64,000 nucleotides of DNA, taken from the NCBI GenBank assembly GCA_965207595.1, contig CBDBMW010000012.1, positions 2,232,001 to 2,296,000 on the forward strand, read 5' to 3'. The notes beneath the pieces were generated by a model that searched no databases, was not told the origin of the DNA, and saw nothing but the letters and a program-made list of their open reading frames with translations. This DNA is from JAGWAJ01 sp026707615. Lineage in GTDB: Bacteria; Acidobacteriota; Vicinamibacteria; Vicinamibacterales; UBA8438. A program made the position numbers and the translations under genes. This document shows, piece after piece, positions 11,073 through 18,926 of this stretch. The stretch's first letter is position 1; every line of letters begins with the position of its first letter.

Positions 11073-11773
11073 TGGTCCGGGCCGTGTTTCGCGATCTGCC
11101 TCGCAAGCTGCTGGCCCTCGTCCTGGCGGTCGGCCTCTGGTTGAGCGTCGCCTCGGAGCAGGTCGTGGAGCGGCAGCTCGACGTCCCGCTCGGCATCCAG
11201 AACGTCCCGGCGGGTCTCGAGCTGGCGGAGGTGCCGGGTACGGTGACGGTGCGCGTGCGCGGCGCGTCGAGCATCGTGAGCCGTCTCGCGCCGGGCGACG
11301 TGATGGCAATCCTCGACCTGGCGGACGAGCATCCCGGCCCCCGCCTCTTCGACCTGCTCACCGCCGGCCGGCTGCGTGCCCCGTTCGGGGTGGAGGTGAC
11401 GCGGGTCGTCCCGCCGGTCCTCGCGGTCGCGCTCGAACGCACCGGGGCGCCCCGCGCCGTGCCGATCGAGCCGGCGATCGAGGGCGACCCCGCGCCGGGC
11501 TTCGAGATCGCGGGAGTTGCGACCGTCCCGGCGGAGGTCGAGGTGGTGGGTCCGGAAGGAAGGCTGGCGGAGGTCGCGGCGGCGCTTACGGAGACGGTCT
11601 CGATCGCCGGCGCGTCGAAACCGGTGCGCGTCACGGTCGCCGTCTCCCTGCACGACCCGTTGCTGCGCCTGGTCGGCCCGCGTACGGCGGACGTGATGGT
11701 GGACGTCCGGCCGGGCCCGGTCGCGCACCCGCCCCCCGACCGCCGTCAGGAATCGGCGCCCACGCGCCCGTGA
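11069..11773 (+). CDS. YbbR-domain protein (CdaR-like regulator of CdaA)
   Basis: 234 residues. One N-terminal membrane segment (LLALVLAVGLWLSVAS) is followed by at least two YbbR repeats recognisable by VPLGIQNVPAGLELAEVPGTVTVRVRG and VPIEPAIEGDPAPGFEIAGV. In Firmicutes the homologue CdaR binds and modulates membrane CdaA from outside the membrane. Here it is encoded between cdaA and glmM, with GTG/ATG starts overlapping the cdaA stop (ATG 11072 is an equally good start). Confidence 0.88.
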   Translation: MMVRAVFRDLPRKLLALVLAVGLWLSVASEQVVERQLDVPLGIQNVPAGLELAEVPGTVTVRVRGASSIVSRLAPGDVMAILDLADEHPGPRLFDLLTAGRLRAPFGVEVTRVVPPVLAVALERTGAPRAVPIEPAIEGDPAPGFEIAGVATVPAEVEVVGPEGRLAEVAAALTETVSIAGASKPVRVTVAVSLHDPLLRLVGPRTADVMVDVRPGPVAHPPPDRRQESAPTRP

Positions 11774-11796
11774 GCGCCCGCCACCCGCTGCCGGCC

Positions 11797-13161
11797 ATGC
11801 AGGCATTGTTCGGAACCGACGGAGTGCGCGGGACGCCGGGCCGCTTCCCGCTCGACCCGGCAACGATCGCCCGTCTGGGCGCCGCGCTGGCCGCGGAAGC
11901 GGGCGCCGCGCCCCGCATCGTCATCGGCCGCGACACGCGCGAGTCCGGGGAGGAGATCGAACGGCTGCTCGCCGGCGGCATCCGGGCCGCCGGCGGGACT
12001 CCGGTCGGGGTGGGCGTCCTGCCGACGCCCGGCGTGGCGTTCCTGTCCGCGCGCGGGTTCGACGCCGGGGTCGTGATCTCGGCATCCCACAACCCGGTGC
12101 CCGACAACGGCATCAAGATCCTGACCGCGGACGGAGAGAAGGCGTCGCGCCGCCACGAGTCCCGCCTCGAGGCGCGGGTGGCCACCGCGCGTGACGGGGG
12201 CGAGGCGCCGCCCGGCCCCTGCCCTCCGGCGGCGGACGCGGCGCTGGCCGACGAGTACGTGGCCCACCTGACGTCCGTCCTGGCCGGCGCGCCGGCCCTC
12301 GACGGGTTCCGGATCGCCATCGACTGCGCGCACGGGGCGACCAGCCGCATCGCCCCCCTCGTGCTGCGCCGGGCAGGCATCCCGGTCATCGCCATCCACA
12401 CCGAGCCGGACGGTCGCAACATCAACGTGGGGTGCGGCTCGACGGAGCCGGCCGCCCTCCGGCGCACCGTCGTCGAGCACGGGTGCCGGCTGGGGCTCGC
12501 GTTCGACGGCGACGGGGACCGCGTGATCCTGGTCGATCACCGCGGCGCGATCGTCGACGGCGACGGCGTGCTCTTCGTCTGCGCCCGCCACCTGCACGCG
12601 GCCGGCCGGCTGGCTTCGAACGCGGTCGTCGCCACCGTGATGAGCAACATCGGCCTGGAGCTGTCGCTCGAGAGGGCGGGCATCGCGCTGCACCGCTGCG
12701 CGGTGGGCGATCGCAACGTGCGGGAAGAGATGCGGAAGCGCGGCGTGTCCCTCGGAGGCGAGCAGTCGGGCCATGTGATCTTCTCCGACCGCCTGCCGAC
12801 GGGGGACGGACTCGCCACCGGGCTCGAGGTGCTGCGGGTGATGGCGGAGAGCGGGCGGGATCTGGCCGACCTGGCCGCCGGGCTCGAGACCTTCCCGCAG
12901 CATCTCGTGAACGTGCGGGTCGACGCGCAGCCCGACCTCGATGGCGTCCCCGCCGTGCGCGGCGCGATCCGCGCGGCCGAGGAGCGCCTGGCGGGGCGGG
13001 GCCGCGTCCTGGTGCGCTACTCGGGCACGGAGCCGCTCCTGCGCATCATGATCGAGGGCCCCGACCCGGCGGCCGTGCGCGAGCTCGCGGCCGGGATCGC
13101 CGATTGCGCCCGCCGGCATCTCGTCCGCGAGGCGGACCCCGAAGCGCAAGCGGCGAAGTGA
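11797..13161 (+). CDS. glmM: Phosphoglucosamine mutase GlmM
   Basis: 454 residues. ATG 11797 chosen because MQALFGTDGVRG matches the family N-terminus; an in-frame GTG at 11770 overlaps the ybbR stop and would add 9 residues. Phosphoserine loop ISASHNP (Ser97), metal-binding DGDGDR, sugar-binding GGEQSGH and C-terminal phosphate-binding RYSGTEPLLR are all present. It converts glucosamine-6-P to glucosamine-1-P for UDP-GlcNAc. It ends the tilS-ftsH-folP-cdaA-cdaR-glmM module. Confidence 0.97.
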   Translation: MQALFGTDGVRGTPGRFPLDPATIARLGAALAAEAGAAPRIVIGRDTRESGEEIERLLAGGIRAAGGTPVGVGVLPTPGVAFLSARGFDAGVVISASHNPVPDNGIKILTADGEKASRRHESRLEARVATARDGGEAPPGPCPPAADAALADEYVAHLTSVLAGAPALDGFRIAIDCAHGATSRIAPLVLRRAGIPVIAIHTEPDGRNINVGCGSTEPAALRRTVVEHGCRLGLAFDGDGDRVILVDHRGAIVDGDGVLFVCARHLHAAGRLASNAVVATVMSNIGLELSLERAGIALHRCAVGDRNVREEMRKRGVSLGGEQSGHVIFSDRLPTGDGLATGLEVLRVMAESGRDLADLAAGLETFPQHLVNVRVDAQPDLDGVPAVRGAIRAAEERLAGRGRVLVRYSGTEPLLRIMIEGPDPAAVRELAAGIADCARRHLVREADPEAQAAK

Positions 13162-13224
13162 GCGGGGTCGGGCCGCGGGAGCGACCGGCGCGCCGCGGCC
13201 CCGCCGTGCCCGCCGGGGCGGGTA

Positions 13225-13234
13225 TATCATCGAG
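13225..13234 (+). promoter_or_regulatory. Putative -10 element (TATCAT-CGAG) of the microcompartment operon
   Basis: The AT-rich hexamer TATCAT, within TATATCAT, is followed directly by CGAG in an otherwise GC-only spacer after glmM. It lies 15 bp before the ATG at 13246, implying a short leader. No convincing -35 is seen. It belongs to a recurrent motif in this window (see finding). Confidence 0.45.
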
Positions 13235-13245
13235 CCTGCGCGCCG

Positions 13246-13527
13246 ATGCTCCGCCTGCTGATTGCGGCCCTCGTGATTCGCTTCGTCTGGTGGCTCATCG
13301 CCAGGCAGATGCGCGGTCCCGCGGAGCCGGGGCCGCGCGTCCGCGGCCGCTCCGTCGCGCTGGTCCGGGATCCGGTCTGCGGTACCTTCATCGAGCCGGC
13401 CCGGGCGATCGAGATGCGGGTCGGCTCCACGGTGCACTACTTCTGCTCGGAGAGCTGCCGCTCCGAGTTCCGCCGCAGCGCCCGGGAGCGGCGCGACCCG
13501 CGCCCGGCGCGCCCGGAAACGCGATGA
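13246..13527 (+). CDS. Small membrane-anchored YHS-domain protein
   Basis: 93 residues. The N-terminal helix LLIAALVIRFVWWLIA is probably a membrane anchor. It is followed by a YHS/TRASH-type segment, LVRDPVCGTFIEPARAIEM...HYFCSESCR, with three Cys that could hold a metal. Function unknown; YHS modules occur in metal-handling proteins. It is the first gene after a putative promoter and overlaps the class II aldolase start (ATGA), so it appears to lead the microcompartment operon, although similar short YHS proteins also occur elsewhere as stand-alone genes. Confidence 0.8.
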   Translation: MLRLLIAALVIRFVWWLIARQMRGPAEPGPRVRGRSVALVRDPVCGTFIEPARAIEMRVGSTVHYFCSESCRSEFRRSARERRDPRPARPETR

Positions 13528-14513
13528 ACAGCGAAGAGCACGCGCGCGCCGCCATCGTCGAGGTGGGGCGCCGCCTCCACGCGCGGGAGTACGTCGCGTC
13601 GAACGACGGCAACGTCAGCGTCCGGCTGGATGCGGACCGCCTCCTGACGACCCCGACCGGCGTCTCCAAGGGGTCCATGACGCCCGACATGCTGGTCGTC
13701 ACCGACTTCGAGGGCCGCAAGCTCGCGGGCGGGCGGAACCCGTCCTCCGAGCTGCTGATGCACCTGGCCGTCTACCGGCACCGCCCCGAGGTGCACGCCG
13801 TCGTGCACGCGCACCCCCCGGTGGCGACGGGCTTCGCGGTGGCCGGGATCGAGCTCAACCGGGCCGTTCTCGCCGAGGTCGTAACGACCCTGGGGAGCAT
13901 CCCGATAGCCGAGTACGGCACGCCGTCGACGCACGAGCTGGCCGACGCCGTGGGCCGCTACATCACCACCCACGACGGCCTGCTGCTCGCGAACCACGGC
14001 GCGCTGACCGTCTCCGGCGACCTGATGGGCGCCTACTACAAGATGGAGACGGTCGAGCACTTCGCGCGCATCAGCCTCGTGGCCCGCCTGCTCGGCGGGG
14101 AACGCCTCCTGTCTCGCGAGGAGGTGACGCGGCTGCAGTCGCTGCGGGGGACGTACGGCATCGCGGCCCCGGCGCCGTTCTGCGGGATCGAGGCGGACGG
14201 AGGAGCCTCCGCGGACGGGAGGTCGGCGCTGGTCGACGCGTCGTCCGGGGAGGGCGCGTCGCCCGGGGGCGGCGCGGCGGTGGCGACGGAGCCCGCGTGC
14301 CAGGAGATCGAGGCGCCGTCGGCGCCCGGCGCGCGCCTCGTTCTCCCCGCGCCCGCGCCCGGCGCGCCGCCGGTCTCCGCGGCGGCGGGCGAGGCGCCGC
14401 CGGCGGTGGGCGAGGACCGCGAGATTCGTTTAACATACCGCGAACTTGCGGCCCTGGTGGAGGACGCCGTGAGGCGGTTGCGTCCGGGCGCGGAGGGACA
14501 GTCAGATGGGTGA
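13524..14513 (+). CDS. Class II aldolase/adducin family protein with C-terminal tail (probable BMC cargo)
   Basis: 329 residues. Residues 1-~210 are a class II aldolase fold: SNDGNVSVRL, TPTGVSKGSM, the zinc histidines in HAVVHAHPPVATGFA, and NHGALTVSGDLMGAY. These enzymes cleave fuculose-1-P or rhamnulose-1-P-type substrates. Then comes ~90 residues of Ala/Gly/Pro-rich linker and a terminal amphipathic helix, LTYRELAALVEDAVRRLRPG. A linker plus terminal helix is the architecture of encapsulation peptides that target enzymes into microcompartments. The 3' end overlaps the BMC-H gene by 8 bases. No aldehyde dehydrogenase is nearby, so the substrate is unknown. Confidence 0.88.
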   Translation: MNSEEHARAAIVEVGRRLHAREYVASNDGNVSVRLDADRLLTTPTGVSKGSMTPDMLVVTDFEGRKLAGGRNPSSELLMHLAVYRHRPEVHAVVHAHPPVATGFAVAGIELNRAVLAEVVTTLGSIPIAEYGTPSTHELADAVGRYITTHDGLLLANHGALTVSGDLMGAYYKMETVEHFARISLVARLLGGERLLSREEVTRLQSLRGTYGIAAPAPFCGIEADGGASADGRSALVDASSGEGASPGGGAAVATEPACQEIEAPSAPGARLVLPAPAPGAPPVSAAAGEAPPAVGEDREIRLTYRELAALVEDAVRRLRPGAEGQSDG

Positions 14514-14790
14514 GGCGTTGGGCATGGTCGAGACCAAGGGCCTGGTCGCGATGATCGAGGCGTCGGACGCCATGGTCAAGGCCGCGAACGTCACGCTGGT
14601 GGGATGGGAGAAGATCGGCGCCGGCTACGTGACCGCCATCGTCCGCGGGGACGTGGCGGCCGTCAAGGCGGCGACCGACGCCGGTGCCTCCGCCGCGCGG
14701 CGCGTCGGCGAGCTGGTGTCGGTCCACGTCATCCCGCGTCCCCACGCCAACCTCGAGGACGCCCTGCCGATCGGGAAGGCCGGCAGCTAG
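14506..14790 (+). CDS. BMC-H bacterial microcompartment shell protein
   Basis: 94 residues, a single BMC domain: ALGMVETKGLVAMIEASDAMVKAANVTLVGWEKIGAGYVTAIVRGDVAAVKAATDAG, then the typical HVIPRPH ending. Hexamers of such proteins tile the facets of polyhedral shells. The candidate pore-loop region is around GWEKIGAGY; the pore residue cannot be judged without alignment. It overlaps the upstream aldolase and precedes two BMC-P genes, so aldolase and shell are co-transcribed. It is the only hexameric shell gene in this window. Confidence 0.96.
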   Translation: MGEALGMVETKGLVAMIEASDAMVKAANVTLVGWEKIGAGYVTAIVRGDVAAVKAATDAGASAARRVGELVSVHVIPRPHANLEDALPIGKAGS

Positions 14791-14809
14791 GGGAGCCTGA
14801 GAGCCCGCC

Positions 14810-15082
14810 GTGATCCTCGCCCGGATCGTGGGCACCGTCGTCGCCACGCGCAAGGACGAGCGGCTGGTGAGCCACAAGCTGCTGGTCGCGCAACCCATCG
14901 ATCCGCAGGGCGCCGATTCCGGGCGGCAGCTCGTCGCCATCGACACGGTGGACGCGGGCATCGGCGACACGGTGCTGGTCGTGACCGGCAGCTCGGCGCG
15001 GATGGCCGCGGAGCTGCACGAGACACCGGTCGACGCGGCGGTGGTCGGCGTCGTCGACTCGATCGACCTCGCATCCCGTTGA
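14810..15082 (+). CDS. BMC-P (EutN/CcmL family) vertex protein 1
   Basis: 90 residues starting GTG/ILARIVGTVVATRKDERLVSHKLLVAQPID, the EutN/CcmL OB-fold signature, with GIGDTVLVVTGSSARMA in the middle and VVGVVDSIDL at the end. Pentamers cap shell vertices. It starts 19 bases after the BMC-H stop, and the second BMC-P paralogue follows after 8 bases. The short length suits a minimal vertex protein. Confidence 0.95.
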   Translation: MILARIVGTVVATRKDERLVSHKLLVAQPIDPQGADSGRQLVAIDTVDAGIGDTVLVVTGSSARMAAELHETPVDAAVVGVVDSIDLASR

Positions 15083-15090
15083 GGCGCCCG

Positions 15091-15384
15091 ATGCAGCTCG
15101 CGCGCGTGGTCGGAGACGTGGTCGCCACCCGGAAGCACGGAGCGCTCCGGGGCCCGGCCCTGCTGCTCGTCCAGCCGATCGACGGGGCGGGCGTAGACCA
15201 GGGCTCGCCGCTGGCGGCCGTGGACGCCGCGCAGGCGGGCGTCGGCGATCGGGTGCTGCTGGTCATGGAGGCGCGCGCCGCCGCCACCGCCCTCCGCCGT
15301 CGCGCCGCGCCCGTCGAAGCCGCTATTGTCGGCGTCGTCGACCACGTCCATCTCGTCGCGCCTCCCGCGGGTGGCGAAGCATGA
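15091..15384 (+). CDS. BMC-P (EutN/CcmL family) vertex protein 2
   Basis: 97 residues. ATG 15091 chosen because MQLARVVGDVVATRKH aligns with the start of vertex protein 1; an in-frame TTG lies at 15079 overlapping the previous stop. Conserved LLLVQPIDGAG, GVGDRVLLVMEARAAA and AIVGVVDHVHLVA. It is clearly paralogous to the preceding gene but divergent, so the shell probably has two vertex types, as in several metabolosomes. The stop overlaps the next ATG (ATGA). Confidence 0.94.
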   Translation: MQLARVVGDVVATRKHGALRGPALLLVQPIDGAGVDQGSPLAAVDAAQAGVGDRVLLVMEARAAATALRRRAAPVEAAIVGVVDHVHLVAPPAGGEA

Positions 15385-15614
15385 GCGCGGCCGACGTCCG
15401 GGCGGCCGTCGACGAAGCCATTCGACGCCACCTCGAGGCCCGGTCGGCCGCACCGCGCCCCGCTCCGGATCCGGCGCCCGGCACCGCGCCCCAGGAACAT
15501 CCGAGCCACGCCCGCTTCGCCGTGCCGGATGGATCGGCGGCGGGCGGACGCTGCGTGATCGAGCCGGCCGTGGCGTGCGTCCACAGCGGGCACTGCCGGA
15601 CGCAGGGCTACTGA
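15381..15614 (+). CDS. 77-residue Cys-rich protein, possible microcompartment component
   Basis: No family recognised. Residues 1-21 (MSAADVRAAVDEAIRRHLEA) form a predicted amphipathic helix resembling an encapsulation peptide. A Pro/Ala-rich linker follows, then a compact C-terminus containing C-x7-C-x4-C (around CVIEPAVAC...GHC) and ending RTQGY. The gene is coupled to BMC-P2 by a 4-base overlap and followed 12 bases later by nth. The Cys pattern could bind a metal or iron-sulfur centre, but nothing proves it. Confidence 0.72.
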   Translation: MSAADVRAAVDEAIRRHLEARSAAPRPAPDPAPGTAPQEHPSHARFAVPDGSAAGGRCVIEPAVACVHSGHCRTQGY

Positions 15615-15626
15615 AGCTCCCGCTCC

Positions 15627-16310
15627 ATGGCCTCCGCTCCGTCCCGACCTCCCGCCGTCGGCGCCGTCATGCGCCGGCTGCGGCGCGCCATCGTGCGCAT
15701 GGAGGTGCCGGCCGTCGAGAAACTCGCGGAAGAGCAGAAGCGGGACCCGTTCCAGGTGCTGATCGCCACGCTGCTGTCGGCGCAGACGAAGGACGCGGTC
15801 ACGCACGAGGCGTCCGTCCGCCTGTTCCGGAGGGCCGCCACGCCGCAGGCCATGGCTCGCCTCCGGACCGGGACGATCGAGCGGTTGATCTACCCGGTGA
15901 GCTTCTACCGCAACAAGGCGCGGCACGTCCGCGAGACCTGCCGGCAGCTCGTGGACCGCTTCGGAGGCGAGGTCCCCGCGACCATGGCCGACCTGCTGAC
16001 CCTGCCGGGCGTCGGTCGCAAGACGGCGAACCTGACGCTCATCGTGGCGCACCGGAGCGCATCGAACATCTGCGTCGACACGCACGTGCACCGCATCGCG
16101 AACCGACTCGGCTGGGTGGCGACCCGAACGCCGGCACAGACCGAGACGGCGCTCTACGAGGCGGCCCCCCGCCAATGGTGGGCGACCATCAACCTCTACC
16201 TCGTGACCTGGGGCCAGAACGTCTGCCGGCCGGTCTACCCGCGGTGCCACGCGTGCGCGGTGAGCAGCCTGTGCCCGCGCCTCGGCGTCGACCGCCCCGC
16301 CCGGGAGTAG
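15627..16310 (+). CDS. nth: Endonuclease III (DNA glycosylase/AP lyase)
   Basis: 227 residues. HhH-GPD fold with LPGVGRKTANLTLIVAHR (catalytic Lys in GVGRKTA) and the catalytic Asp in CVDTHVHRIANRLGW. The C-terminal [4Fe-4S] loop C-x6-C-x2-C-x5-C (CRPVYPRCHACAVSSLC) is complete. It removes oxidised pyrimidines and nicks AP sites. It is probably co-transcribed with the upstream microcompartment genes by proximity only; no functional link is evident. Confidence 0.96.
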   Translation: MASAPSRPPAVGAVMRRLRRAIVRMEVPAVEKLAEEQKRDPFQVLIATLLSAQTKDAVTHEASVRLFRRAATPQAMARLRTGTIERLIYPVSFYRNKARHVRETCRQLVDRFGGEVPATMADLLTLPGVGRKTANLTLIVAHRSASNICVDTHVHRIANRLGWVATRTPAQTETALYEAAPRQWWATINLYLVTWGQNVCRPVYPRCHACAVSSLCPRLGVDRPARE

Positions 16311-16429
16311 CCCCGCCCGTCGCCATCGCGCTTCGCCCGCAGCCGCCCGGCGCCGGGATCGCGGCAAAGGGGCGCCAAGCCCGTCGCAGGCTCCGCGTTC
16401 GGCTCCAGCGCGGTCCAGGAGCAGCCGGG

Positions 16430-17383
16430 TCAGCGGCCCAGGGGCAGCGTCCCCTCGGTCGCTTCCTGGTTGACGATCGGCGCCAGCTCCGGGTAGCGGT
16501 TCACCATCTCCGCGCGGTAGGCGCCGGCCGGCGTCTGGCCGAGCTGGTGCGCGAGCGAGGCCGCATTGGCCACCGATTTCGCCCCGAAGTGGTTGTTGGT
16601 GTAGAGGTAGAGCCGCTGCACGATGCGGCTGGCCGCCTCGGCCGTGCGCGCAAGGGGACGGAGCTCCGCCGCGGAGTAGTGGTAGTTGTAGCGGTCCTCG
16701 GCGCGTTCGTGCCGCCACCATTGCTTCGCGTTCCGCCCGTGCAGGCGCATGTAGTAGAAGCTCTCGACGTTGGGCAGGTGGTTCTGGGCGATGGAGAACC
16801 GGAACTTCGGCTCGTCGATCTGCACCCAGGCGGCCCCGAGGCCGTTCAGCAGGCGCAGGGTGGAGGCCACGTCGTCGCTCCAGCTCCGGTGGCGCAGCTC
16901 CACGGCCACGGCGCAGTCCGAGAGCGCCTCGACGAGCCAGGCCAGGTGGTCGTGCGCCGCGGGTCCGTTCTTGAAGCTCGCGGGGAACTGGGCCAGCAGC
17001 GCCCCGAGACGGCCCGCGCGGTGCAGGGGATCGATCGCCTCGCGGAACTCATCCACGTCGCTCCGATCGACGGTCGTGTCGGCGCTTCCCGTCGCGGCGG
17101 CGAACAGGCGCGGGTGCGTGAACTTCTGGTAGAGCTTCAGCGAGAACTCGAAGCCGGGCGGCGTCCGGCGCACCCACGATTCCGTGACCGACGGCTTGGG
17201 GACGCCGTAGAACGTCGAGTTCACCTCGACCGTGTCGAAGTGCTCGCTGTACCAGGTCAGCTCGTCGAACCCGGCGTGCCGGTGGCGGCGCCCGGCGGGC
17301 GGGTAGAAGACGCCGTTCCACGTTCCGGCGCCCGACGGGTAGTGCCAGCCGCTCGTTCCGATTCGGATACGCCCTTCGCCCAT
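16430..17383 (-). CDS. DUF72 domain protein
   Basis: 317 residues on the minus strand. Starts MGEGRIRIGTSGWHYPSG and has TWYSEHFDTVEVNSTFYGVP, FEFSLKLYQKFTHPR, LLAQFPASFKN, VAVELRHRSW and LYLYTNNHFGAKSVANA, all diagnostic of the TIM-barrel DUF72 (YecE) family, whose biochemical role is unknown. It is convergent with nth and divergent from queE, with which it shares a 72-bp upstream region. Confidence 0.93.
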   Translation of the reverse strand: MGEGRIRIGTSGWHYPSGAGTWNGVFYPPAGRRHRHAGFDELTWYSEHFDTVEVNSTFYGVPKPSVTESWVRRTPPGFEFSLKLYQKFTHPRLFAAATGSADTTVDRSDVDEFREAIDPLHRAGRLGALLAQFPASFKNGPAAHDHLAWLVEALSDCAVAVELRHRSWSDDVASTLRLLNGLGAAWVQIDEPKFRFSIAQNHLPNVESFYYMRLHGRNAKQWWRHERAEDRYNYHYSAAELRPLARTAEAASRIVQRLYLYTNNHFGAKSVANAASLAHQLGQTPAGAYRAEMVNRYPELAPIVNQEATEGTLPLGR

Positions 17384-17434
17384 GGAGCATTCTGGCACGG
17401 TGCCCGACGCTCCGGCCGCGCCGCGGGTGGTGGC

Positions 17435-17440
17435 TACAAT
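17435..17440 (+). promoter_or_regulatory. Putative -10 (TACAAT) of queE-queC
   Basis: TACAAT, followed by AGAG, lies 15 bp before the queE ATG in the divergent gap between the DUF72 gene and queE. It is one of the few AT-rich hexamers in the area. No clear -35 is visible. Confidence 0.45.
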
Positions 17441-17455
17441 AGAGGGCGGCGCAGG

Positions 17456-18097
17456 ATGCTGACCGTCAACGAGATCTTCTATTCCATCCAGGGCGAGTCG
17501 AGCCACGCGGGCCGCCCGTGCGTCTTCGTCCGGTTGACGGCGTGCGACCTGCGCTGCCGCTGGTGCGACACGCCGTACGCGTTTCACGAGGGCGAGCCGG
17601 CGTCTCTCGACGACGTCTGTGCCGCCGTCGAGTCCTACCGCTGCCCGCTGGTGGAGATCACGGGCGGCGAGCCGCTCCTCCAGCGGGACGTCTATCCCCT
17701 CATGCGCCGGCTCCTCGACGCGGGCAAGACCGTGCTGCTGGAGACCGGCGGGCACATCGACATCTCGGACGTGCCGGGCGCCGTCGTGAAGGTGGTCGAC
17801 GTCAAGTGTCCCGGGAGCGGGGAGGCGTCGCGCAACGACTGGGCCAACCTCGACCGTCTCGCCGGGCACGACGAGGTGAAGTTCGTCATCCGCGACCGCA
17901 CCGACTACGAGTTCGCGCGGGATGCCGTCTCCCGGTACCGGATCGCCGGCCGCTGCGCGGGGGTGCTCTTCTCCCCGGTCCACGGCGTCCTCGATCCCGC
18001 GGAGCTCGCCGGCTGGATCCTGCACGACCGGGTGCCGGCGCGCGTCCAGGTCCAGCTCCACAAGTACGTCTGGGGTCCCGAGGCGCGCGGGGTCTAG
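17456..18097 (+). CDS. queE: 7-carboxy-7-deazaguanine synthase QueE
   Basis: 213 residues. Compact radical SAM enzyme: EIFYSIQGESSHAGRPCVFVRL, cluster motif C-x3-C-x2-C (CDLRCRWC), DTPYAF, ITGGEPLLQ and LETGG. It converts 6-carboxytetrahydropterin to 7-carboxy-7-deazaguanine for queuosine/preQ0. queC follows after a 121-bp spacer, while queA is at 4.5 kb. queD is not seen in this window. Confidence 0.95.
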   Translation: MLTVNEIFYSIQGESSHAGRPCVFVRLTACDLRCRWCDTPYAFHEGEPASLDDVCAAVESYRCPLVEITGGEPLLQRDVYPLMRRLLDAGKTVLLETGGHIDISDVPGAVVKVVDVKCPGSGEASRNDWANLDRLAGHDEVKFVIRDRTDYEFARDAVSRYRIAGRCAGVLFSPVHGVLDPAELAGWILHDRVPARVQVQLHKYVWGPEARGV

Positions 18098-18218
18098 GAG
18101 CTTTGCGCCGCAGAATGCAACGCAGGGGAGTTCCGTGGCGCAAGCTCCTGAGCTGGTGGGGCAGGGGCCGAACACGGAGCCCGCGACGGGTTTGGCGGCG
18201 CTAACCGGGGGCGGAGCG

Positions 18219-18926
18219 ATGCCCGGGCCGGTATCCGCCCCCGCGGTCGTCCTCCTGAGCGGGGGCCTCGACTCGTTCACGGCCGCCGCCGTCGCGCAGG
18301 CCGAGGGCGCTGCGCTCCATGCTCTCACGGTGCGGTACGGTCAGGTCCACGGGTGCGAGATCGAGGCGGCGCGGCGCGTGGCGCGGGCGCTGGGCGTCGT
18401 CGAGCACCTCGAGCTCGACGTCGACCTCGCCGCGATGGGAGGGTCGTCGCTGACCGGCGGCGGCGCGGTGCCGAAGGACCGCCCACTCGATGCGGACGCC
18501 ATTCCCTCCACCTACGTCCCGGCGCGGAACACGGTGCTGCTGTCGCTGGCGCTCGCGTGGGCCGAGGCGATCGGGGCGCGCGAGATCGTCATCGGCGTCA
18601 ACGCGCTCGACTACTCCGGCTATCCCGACTGCCGACCCGAGTACCTCGAGGCGTTCGAGCGCCTCGCGGCGCTGGCCACCCGGGCGGGCGTCGAGGGCGC
18701 GCGCTTCCGGGTCCGCAGGCCGCTGATCGCAATGACGAAGGCCGACATCATCCGTCGCGGAGGTGCCCTGGGGCTCGACTACGGGCTGACGCACAGTTGC
18801 TACGATCCGCGGCCAGGCGGCCGCCCGTGCCTGCGGTGCGACAGTTGCCGCCTGCGGGCCCGAGGGTTCGCGGAGGCGGGCGTCCGGGATCCGCTCGTCG
18901 CCGAAGAAGGTGGGGGAGAGGGCTGA
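18219..18926 (+). CDS. queC: 7-cyano-7-deazaguanine synthase QueC
   Basis: 235 residues from ATG 18219, the start closest to the conserved PP-loop (VVLLSGGLDSFTAA); the frame is open further upstream. Visible motifs include VRYGQVHGCEIEAA, STYVPARNTVLLSLALAWAE, GVNALDYSGYPDCRPEY and the zinc ligands around THSCYDP...PCLRCDSC. It converts carboxy-deazaguanine to preQ0 with ATP and ammonia. The stop overlaps the next gene by one base. Confidence 0.95.
   Translation: MPGPVSAPAVVLLSGGLDSFTAAAVAQAEGAALHALTVRYGQVHGCEIEAARRVARALGVVEHLELDVDLAAMGGSSLTGGGAVPKDRPLDADAIPSTYVPARNTVLLSLALAWAEAIGAREIVIGVNALDYSGYPDCRPEYLEAFERLAALATRAGVEGARFRVRRPLIAMTKADIIRRGGALGLDYGLTHSCYDPRPGGRPCLRCDSCRLRARGFAEAGVRDPLVAEEGGGEG

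Noticed and set aside
12432..13520. Plus-strand frame overlapping glmM upstream of the aldolase
   Set aside because: The 693-codon frame is only coding from ATG 13524; the upstream part is a frame shadow of glmM.
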